64,000 nucleotides of DNA from Caenorhabditis remanei (Eukaryota; Nematoda; Chromadorea; Rhabditida; Rhabditidae): positions 15,252,001-15,316,000 of the forward strand of contig NC_071332.1 of the NCBI RefSeq assembly GCF_010183535.1. The letters are read 5' to 3'. The notes beneath the pieces were generated by a model that saw nothing but the letters and a program-made list of their open reading frames with translations, was not told where the DNA came from and ran no database searches. The translations under genes and the position numbers were made by a program. Positions 56,454 to 64,000 of this stretch are shown here, in pieces (positions within the stretch are counted from its first letter, which is position 1; every line of letters starts with the position of its first letter).

Positions 56454-57402
56454 ATGTGCCTTCTTCGAACCGTACTCATCCTCTCCTGCCTTTTCCTCAT
56501 TTCCACACAAAAACCGTTACACCCCAACACGAAATGTGATATGTATGACAGTATGCGTATGCAATTCGGATGTGATCGACAACTGAATTGTTTGGAGAGA
56601 CCATGGTCGATGCTCTACGGTAAAACGTGCTCTCAAAACAACGAACAGTTGTGTGAAGAGGCTGCGGTAAGTGTTGGCTATTATTGAAAAATATGTTTTT
56701 AATTGTGAACAATTTCAGAGCTGCCTCGCTCCATATGAATGTGAACAGGCGACGCAATACAGAAATACCATCACAAAATTCTGCGACTTTAATATTGACT
56801 ATTTCCCTGATGTTCGTCAATGTCTCGTTGAATTCTTGAAGGATTTGTATCTGTCGAAGTCGTTAACAGAAGAATCGTGTCTTCGCGAGTTTCGTTTTCT
56901 GCAGGTACTATCAAAACTATGGCCAACGCATCTTGAACTGGTTCTTTTTTCAGAAAAATGCCGATGAAAAAGGCGCTGGATAGGATACAAGACAAACATG
57001 TTTTTATTCATACGTGAAAAAGAACTGCAACATGTTTTCTATGGAATATCTTTATGAAGAAAACTATGAGAAACTTGTTGATGTGATGTCCACCGAATTA
57101 AATGGAAATAATTGTGAAGGTGCAAATCGTAAAAACCATCAATTGAAAGCATTGGAATGTTTCGCAATGCAAGAGATCACTGAATCCAGGATCAAAGAAC
57201 TTACAGCATTCAACACTTTCTTCAGCAGTGCCCCAGTGGAAAATGCATTGAAAGTGTGCAAAGATACTCAGGTTAAACAAAGAGTGAAATCAAATCATAT
57301 TCGAATTTTCAGAAATGTTTTGCCGAGAATAATTGCGTCATCCCTTCCATTCTTCGCTATAAGTTCGACAAGACCTGTGATGATTTGCAAGAGCGTATTT
57401 AA
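56454..57402 (+). pseudogene. Single-module DUF19 gene with in-frame stop
   Basis: Exons 56454-56666, 56719-56904, 56954-57271, 57313-57402. TTCCAG ends two bases before the ATG, as in the gene at 42420. Signal peptide (CLLRTVLILSCLFLISTQ). Splice sites and phases are intact, but TAG at 56981-56983 interrupts exon 3 at a position where relatives have Tyr. The last exon stops early (QERI), so the CG motif region is absent; the copy at 59112 shares that short end. Either a recent pseudogene or a polymorphic null allele. Confidence 0.75.
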
Positions 57403-57789
57403 TAATTTTCTGTCTAATAATAACTTTCATTCTTATAAATGTTCCAAAGTTTTCGACAGCAATTGGTTTTTAAAATAAATGTTTAAGACGCACTCTCTGA
57501 CTCGTTCGATCACCCGTAGACACACGAAAAAAGTTGACCATCTCCGATTTGCCTATAATTTTGATCAAAGATAGTATCAAGTGTTCTCAACAAACTGGGG
57601 TACTTTTTGGCCGGGTCCATCACCTGGGTACCTAGGAAAACCAAAAAATCGATATTTTTCGAAAATTTTTCCTAAAGTAGTTAGGTACGAAATCTCAACG
57701 GGAAGTTATTGCAGACACTATTTTAAGCATTTTTTGTGTTTAAAAGAAAAATCCAGCTCAACACCTTCATTGTAAAAATTTTCAAAATG

Positions 57790-59105
57790 TGTGAAATTTT
57801 CGGGATTTTTTCATGAAATCGTTTTTATCTCGGCAGTGACACGAGAAGACATTATTTTTTATTTTGAATTCGGCATCTACATAAAATTTGGTATCGGAAA
57901 CATGTTGTCTCTACTTGTAACCCTATCCCCAAAAAACACTTTTTTTGGAAAGTATGAGAAAAACTGGGGTTTCAATTTTCAAGTCTTTCCAGTAAACTAT
58001 TTTTGATGTTTCAAAATAATGGTTTTTTGAAGTTTTTCATTCAATCATGTCATTTTTATTTAGTTCCGGTACAATTTTTGATCATACCACAAAAAAATTT
58101 TTTGATTTCTGAAAATTTTCACCCGAATTGAATCATTCCGACTGAAATGTTAAGGATAGCATCATAAAATCAGGAGAATATAACTGGAATATTCTTTAGG
58201 TTTATAAAAAACTTGATTCCCACTGTCGGCTCACCTGCTACTTACGCGTTCATGATGAAATTCAGCGAAATTTTCAACTTGGGAAGTTGGTGCAACGGTA
58301 CTTTATACTTGCAACATTATTTGATAGGGAATTGCGATGAATATGACAGGAATAGTATGAAAACTGCAAAAATTGATAGATTCAGCAAGATTTCCAAAAA
58401 AAAACTTTAAAAGTTTTTTCCTTATATCCATAAAAAGGTCATACCATTGAACATTTATGAGTCCTAATTTTTTAAAGTTTTTTTTGGAAATCTTGCTGAA
58501 TCTATCAATTTTTGCAGTTTTCTCACTATTCCTGTCATATTCATTGCAATTCCCTGTCAAATAATGTTGCAAGTATGAAGTACCGTTGCACCAACTTCCC
58601 AAGTTGAAAATTTCGCTGAATTTCACCATGAACGCGTAAGTAGCAGGTGACCCGACAATGGGAACCAAGTTTTTTATAAACCTAAAGAGTATTCCAGTTA
58701 TATTCTCCTGATTTTATGATGCTATCCTTAACATTTCAGTCGGAATGATTCAATTCGGGAGAAAATTTTCAGAAATCAAAAAATTCAATTTTTTGAAAAA
58801 TTTTTTGTGGTATGATCAAAAATTGTACCGGAACTATATAAAAATGACATGATTGAATGAAAAACTTCAAAAAACCATTATTTTGAAACATCAAAAATAG
58901 TTTACTGGAAAGACTTGAAAATTGAAACCCCAGTTTTTCTCATACTTTCCAAAAAAAGTGTTTTTTGGGGATAGGGTTACAAGTAGAGACAACATGTTTC
59001 CGATACCAAATTTTATGTAGATGCCGAATTTAAAATAAAAAATAATGTCTTCTCGTGTCACTGCCGAGATAAAAACGATTTCATGAAAAAATCCCGAAAA
59101 TTTCG
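57790..59105. repeat. 1.3-kb inverted repeat
   Basis: Arms of about 640 bp: GGGATTTTTTCATGAAATCG near 57815 pairs with CGATTTCATGAAAAAATCCC near 59075, and GAAAAACTGGGGTTTCAAT (57957) with ATTGAAACCCCAGTTTTTC (58921). The arms meet around 58410-58500. There is no coding frame of transposase type. It abuts and truncates the following DUF19 copy. Confidence 0.85.
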
Positions 59106-59111
59106 ATATCG

Positions 59112-59723
59112 CAATTGTACCGGAAGTCGAACAATGTTTTATTGGATTTTCGAGGAATGTCTACCTCTCTAAATCGTCGAAAAAACAATCCTGCCTCAAC
59201 GATTTCGGTTTTTTGGAGGTATAGCTCGAGTGGTTGATAACAAAGTTTCGACTGATTTATCACAGAAAGATGAGATCGACAGACGAGACGCGTATATCTA
59301 CGGAAAGTCGTGTTTCATGAATTATGTGAAGGATAAATGCAATGAGTTTTCTCTGGACTACTTATCAGATAATTATCAGAAATTTCTGAGTCTCATTGCT
59401 ACAAAACCAGTTCAAGGTGACTGCTCATTTTTCAACTTCAAGGCTAATCGATTGGCTTCCATCGAATGTCTCGCATTGTATAAGGAAACGGAATCCAGAG
59501 TTGATAAAATCACTTTTTTCAACACTTTTTTCAGTAGTACTCTGGTGGAGGACGCGTTCAAAGTGTGCAAAGATGCTCAGGTAAGAATATTTTATGTTTT
59601 GAATACACGACTAGACTCGATGATAAATTTCAGAAATGTTTCAACCAGCACAGCTGTACCTATTCGTCTGACTTGCGGGACCACGTCCGCAACCTCTGTG
59701 ATCTTGTACAAAAACGTATTTAA
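59112..59723 (+). pseudogene. 5'-truncated DUF19 copy
   Basis: The end of an exon 2 (about 59112-59218, VEQCF and NVYLSKSSKKQSCL), exon 3 (59266-59580, RRDAYIYGKSCFMNYVKDKC) and exon 4 (59634-59723, ending VQKRI) are recognisable and close to the gene at 56454. Exon 1 and the first half of exon 2 are missing; the inverted repeat begins right there, and I find no matching sequence on its far side. Confidence 0.78.
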
Positions 59724-59799
59724 TACTTTTCATTGTGTAACGTTAAATTGGATCTAATAATAAATTTATTTTTAGCATACTTGTCATCAGTGCCGAAAC

Positions 59800-60640
59800 G
59801 GGCCAACACGGGCCGGCGCGTAACTCGCTTAAAGGTGGACAGAAGTCATATTTTTTTATTTCAGATTCTGATACTTCAGAAAATTCTGAACAACTTTCAT
59901 CATTGGAGCATGTGCTAAAAATCGCTCTAAACGCCTTAAATTCACGTTTTCCCGGCTCAAAAGGAGCCTAAATGGAAGAGTTTTCCCACGCGAATTTTCG
60001 CCCCCGTGTAGTCCTCTCGGACAAAATTATTTCTTTTTATATCTCGATTTTTCGTTTTCTTGCTTTTTTCAACATAGTTTCGTGTTTTTTCTTCTTTTTT
60101 ACGATATAAATTGAAAAATACACGAAAATTTGTTGAAAAAAGCAAGAAAACGAAAAATCGAGAAATAAAAAGAAATAATTTTGTCCGAGAGGACTACACG
60201 AGGGCAAAAATTCGCGTGGGAAAACTCTTCCATCTAGGCTCCTTTTGAGCCGGGAAAACGTGAATTTATGGCGTTTAGAGCAATTTTTAGCACATGGTCC
60301 AATGATGAAAGTTGCTCAGAATTTTCTGAAGTATCAGAATCTGAAATAAAAAAATATGACTTCAGTCCTCCTTTAAAACGGAACGTTATGGGCTGAAAAA
60401 TAAATCAAAATGTAGATCTCGGCGAGTTCTATGTCTGTGACCTAGTACGGGCCGGATGGCTGTTCGTTGATATGTCGCGGGCCGGGAAAAAGTGCCAAAA
60501 ATGCGAAAATGACCAAAAAAGCCATTCTAGCCCGGCCAGCGGATATAGAACTCGCTGAGATCTACATTTTGGTATATTTTTCAGCCGTTGCGTTTTAAGC
60601 AAGTTATTACGCGCCGGCCAGTGTCGTCCCGTTTCGGCCC
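59800..60640. mobile_element. Nested palindromic elements
   Basis: The outer ends GCCGGCGCGTAACTCGCTT (about 59814) and AAGCAAGTTATTACGCGCCGGC (about 60597) are the family seen in the F-box intron at 44219-44800. An inner palindrome, 59832-60375, has long arms (TCTGATACTTCAGAAAATTC / GAATTTTCTGAAGTATCAGA) and belongs to the family at 14836-15101. Non-coding. Confidence 0.78.
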
Positions 60641-60694
60641 GGATGACAAGTATGATTTTTAGAAAAAGCAATTTGATAATACAAAATCCCAACG

Positions 60695-62057
60695 TTAACT
60701 CTGCACAGTCGGTGAGGCTTGCGAGACCAGGGAGTCTATCTTCTTTGAACTATCCAGTCGCATCATCTGAAAAATATTGAAGACAATTTAACGAGAGGAT
60801 ACTTGTTGTAATTATAAACTCACTTTTATAGCTCTGCGACTAATCCGATTGCTGCAGAACATAACTTTCACAGTATCCCGATATTGCGACGACATGAAAG
60901 TGCAGATGAATGGATGAGAGGAAGAATTGAGAGCTCGTAATATAAGTGTGGTAGGGTGTGACATTGAGACAAAAAAGCTGAAAGTTATTGATTTGGGATT
61001 AATAGGTTTTCTGAAACTGGATTTTAGCTGTACACTACGAATGACTTACTCCGTTTTCCAAGGTATTCCACAATCAGGATTTTCCGCGAGATTGCAATAT
61101 AAACTCAGAATTTCCATGAACGCCGCAAAAACTTCAGTAACAATAAAGGAAATAGTCATAATCAGTATCAGAGTCGTTGTGTTATTCGCCTTCTGACTCT
61201 CGGTACTTCTCATATTACTCCTTCGTTTTTTGATATTTTTCAGTTCAAAGAATAGGAAAACGGTAAGGATCGGATAAATTGCAGCTGGAATGAATTTTAT
61301 CGCAATTTCAGAATACGTAAGACTCAGTTCAGTTCTATCTATTAAATGCATGGAAGTCACCAAAATATATTGTTTCGATTCTTCTTCAGAGGCATAACAA
61401 CTGAAATTTCAAGTAGATCAAAACACCCTAATAGACGTCTTACAAATTTGGTGTAATATCTCCGATCTGGTAAATTCGAACCCATCCAATCAATCGATAA
61501 AGGTCAAGTGTGAAACAAATAATAGTCAAGAAAACAATAAAAACAATAGAGGACATTGGTTTTGTAATGCGTTCAACTCTGTTGCTCATTGGGAACATCA
61601 CCGAAATAGTTCTGATTGCAGCCATAGTCAGACCCAACCAAATCGATAATCTCCTCGTAACAGCAAACGAAGTTGATATTACTTGACCAACCAAATCAAT
61701 TGGAACCCATGGATCTTGATAACACCAATCTTTCTCAGAGTATTTTATGAGCTGAGGGGTAAGTAAAGATGCGGTGATTTTATCGGAAAACGATAGAGAG
61801 AAACTTATGATATCCGAAATTACAACTCCAATCATATAAATAAAAATTGTATTGGAGCGCAATTGCTTCTGGATCAAAACCAAGAAATGGAAAATACCAA
61901 TGATAATAGTTGCATAAGTACAATACGTGTTCAACTGAACGGCCTTCTCGGTGGTATACACAACGGGGTTCGGCTCATAATCCATGTCTTCATAAACATA
62001 ATAGTAGTTCGGATAGTCAATGTAAGCGGTCCAGTTGTATGGTGCAGGAGTTGCCAT
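60695..62057 (-). CDS. srw-class serpentine receptor 3
   Basis: Exons 61444-62057, 61050-61400, 60824-60977, 60695-60766 sum to 396 aa. An acidic, Tyr-rich extracellular N-terminus (NYYYVYEDMDYEPNP) precedes TM1. Then WCYQDPWVPID between TM2 and TM3, LSIWLGLTMAAIRTISVMFP after TM3, ELKNIKKRRSNMRS in loop 3, and NSSSHPFICTFMSSQYRD in TM7. It has fewer introns than the tandem srw pair: none inside TM1-TM4 or in loop 3. A FMRFamide-type peptide receptor relationship is established for the class; the ligand is unknown. Confidence 0.9.
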
Positions 62058-62414
62058 TTCTTTGTTGAAATGAAGAAGAGAAGAGGAGAATTTGCTTTTT
62101 ATTCGAAAAATTTGGACTTTTGTTTTTGATATCTCGAAAACTAATTGTTAGGTTCAACATCATAATTTTTTCTTTCGGTTTTGTTTTGAGAAATTTTTTG
62201 AAAATTGTCACTCGACATTTCAAAAGTTCAAGAAATTTGCAGATTATGTATCTAATGAAATCATTTCAAATTATAAAATTGAAGCAAGAGGGGGAAGAGG
62301 AGAATATATTGTTCACATGCACCGGAAAGCAAAAATTGTTCAATTTTAAGAATTTGGTATTAGATGTACGATTCTTGCTCCCTTAAAGTACCGCTCAGAA
62401 TGTTATCAACTTTG

Positions 62415-62790
62415 GCTGTTTTCAGTGGAAAATGACCAATTTTGACAGTGTACAAACTTTGTTCGTATGAATTGTACAGAGCAAAAATGACACAACATTT
62501 TTGTAGTTGACCATTATTTTTGTAGGGATACTCTATTGGAAGTTACAAAGTTACGAAAAGCTCCGGAATTTCGCTAAAACGGACTGAAACTAGTCGGTTT
62601 CAGGGAGAAATGGCTTTGATTACCTGTAACTTTCATGGTAGTGCCCCTACAAAAAAATGGTCAACAAAAAAAAATAAACTATTTTTGCTCTATCCAACCC
62701 ATACAAAAAAGAGTTTATCGGACATTCAGGTGACAACGAAATACACTGTCAAAGTTGGCCATTTTCCACTGAAAACATCCAGTATATTGT
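62415..62790. repeat. Palindromic element, GTTGAC-arm hairpin family
   Basis: Outer arms GTGGAAAATGACCAATTTTGAC and GTCAAAGTTGGCCATTTTCCAC; inner arms TAGTTGACCATTATTTTTGTAG and CTACAAAAAAATGGTCAAC. Non-coding. Confidence 0.8.
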
Positions 62791-62803
62791 TATGTCTTAA
62801 AAT

Positions 62804-63954
62804 TCATCTTATCATTTTCTTTTTAACAACTTTTCGAGGAACAAAAATAAGAGGAAGACGAGATATGATGATTCTTTTGTAATTCCGACTTAAGTTCATA
62901 TCATACACCGACACTTCCAGAACTTGATCACAATCGAATTGTCTCGTGAAGCACCTTTTCCGAGGAATTTTATTCTTATCCATTTTAATAACGGGTGGTC
63001 CGAACACTGTGAATATGTCTAGTTCGTTTACGGATTCGATATAAAGTTTGAACCTTTCAAAGTAGTAAGAATTGCATAGATCCTAAAAACTACGGGTAAA
63101 TCAAGGAACTGTTATCTCAAAAACTCACCTTCTTTAGATCGTAAAGCATCTCGAGGCAACATTCTTTCAATACCAATTCAACTTTCGAAAAATGAGTAAA
63201 ACTTCGAATCGATTCAATAACTTCACACCGGTATATTCCAAGCTCGTATGAATGTTTCCACTGTTCCAACTCTACAACTTTATCGATAGCCAAAATACGT
63301 TGAGGCCAATCAACTGTATGGTTCAGCCAAATTCGTCTCAAAAACATCGGATGGAGGTGAGGGAGAACTCTCAGAACATCATTCTGGCTCAGAATGAGCA
63401 TTTGCAAGTTTTCAACTCTAAGGATTCTTGGTCTTGATTTCAAAACTGATTGTATTCCTTTCATCCATTTATCTGCCATCTCATCTAATTCTTGTCGTCC
63501 AAATTGATCTTGAATATAAATCCATAGATCTTCTAGTGTGGATTTTTGATGATCCATAAGGTTTTGAAAATCTCCGAGGAACACTTCCACAAAATTCTTC
63601 GATTGTACCATTATTTTCCTATCAGGAGGTTCCAACCTTCTCTCCTCCAACATCAGGCAACCATCTGCTTCTTGTTGGTAGAAAAATTTCAAATATCTAT
63701 CGTCAGTTCGCAACCATAACTCAATTATGGTAGAGCTGTAGAACATTGAAACTCCTAACAAATTGTAGTCACATTTCATTTCATTAATGAAATTCCGAAA
63801 CGTTCGGCATACTTTTTTAAGGGATTGTCTAGAAATAGGTTAAACAAACACTCAAATATGAATATAATAAAATGACTTACTTCGATCTGAAATCCAAGGT
63901 TTGTAAAATAGTTGACAAAACAACATCGGGCATTTCAACAAGTTTTGAGTACAT
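62804..63954 (-). CDS. F-box / FTH (DUF38) protein with apparent frame break in last exon
   Basis: Exons 63881-63954, 63129-63828 and last exon about 62804-63083. F-box at the start (VEMPDVVLSTILQTLDF then SLKKVCRTFRNFI), then an FTH-type domain (VLRVLPHLHPMFLRRIWLN; KVVELEQWKHSYELG). The first junction is in frame. The last exon (acceptor TTTTTAG, 63084-63090) is entered in phase 0 but meets TGA after eight codons at a TTTT run, while the conserved-looking C-terminus (RCFTRQFDCDQVLEVSVYD) is one base out of frame. One extra T, a sequence error or an unrecognised splice would each explain it. Confidence 0.72.
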
Positions 63955-64000
63955 GATTTCACTTGTTCAGGTTAAGGGAAACCACAATAAAAAGTTTCTC

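Overview
The window is nuclear DNA of a Caenorhabditis-type nematode. The evidence is many introns of about 45-52 bp ending in TTTCAG, trans-splice-like acceptors directly in front of start codons, and expanded nematode families: DUF19 (T20D4.11-like) secreted proteins, srw and other seven-transmembrane receptors, and F-box proteins with FTH/DUF38, FBA or HTH_48 domains. The density of inverted-repeat elements and of fast-evolving families suggests an autosome arm. I cannot name the species from sequence alone. Gene models below were built by hand from ORFs and splice signals; exon sums were checked for frame.

Layout. 1-5.6 kb: the 3' part of a membrane-protein gene, cut by a complete Ty3-type LTR retrotransposon with apparently identical LTRs and a 5-bp target duplication. 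5.6-13.5 kb: four small related proteins (three with signal peptides, one without), a CYSTM-like peptide and a minus-strand MFSD8/CLN7-like transporter with one frame break. 14.6-21.5 kb: three tandem seven-TM receptor paralogues with near-identical exon sizes. 22.4-30.8 kb: an FBA-type F-box gene, a seven-TM receptor, and two unrecognised genes (461 and 289 aa). 31-43.6 kb: four DUF19 genes, three of them two-module proteins of more than 600 aa, with a tandem pair of srw receptors between the third and fourth. 43.7-45.8 kb: an HTH_48/F-box/FTH gene whose last intron holds nested palindromic elements.

46.0-51.8 kb: a DIRS-like tyrosine-recombinase retrotransposon (Gag, RT-RNase H, YR, split direct repeats) inside an older palindromic element. 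Its gag is interrupted by a 549-bp TIR element that carries a tRNA-like sequence. 52.6-54.5 kb: an F-box gene. 54.75-55.6 kb: a palindromic satellite. 56.5-59.7 kb: two damaged DUF19 copies separated by a 1.3-kb inverted repeat. 59.8-60.7 kb: another nested palindrome. 60.7-62.1 kb: an srw receptor. 62.8-64 kb: an F-box/FTH gene with an apparent frame break.

The genes do not form a pathway. The picture is tandem expansion of environmental-response families (receptors, secreted DUF19 proteins, F-box adaptors) with repeated element insertion, much of it nested and in introns. The two autonomous retroelements and the recurrent hairpin families are the best-supported unusual content.
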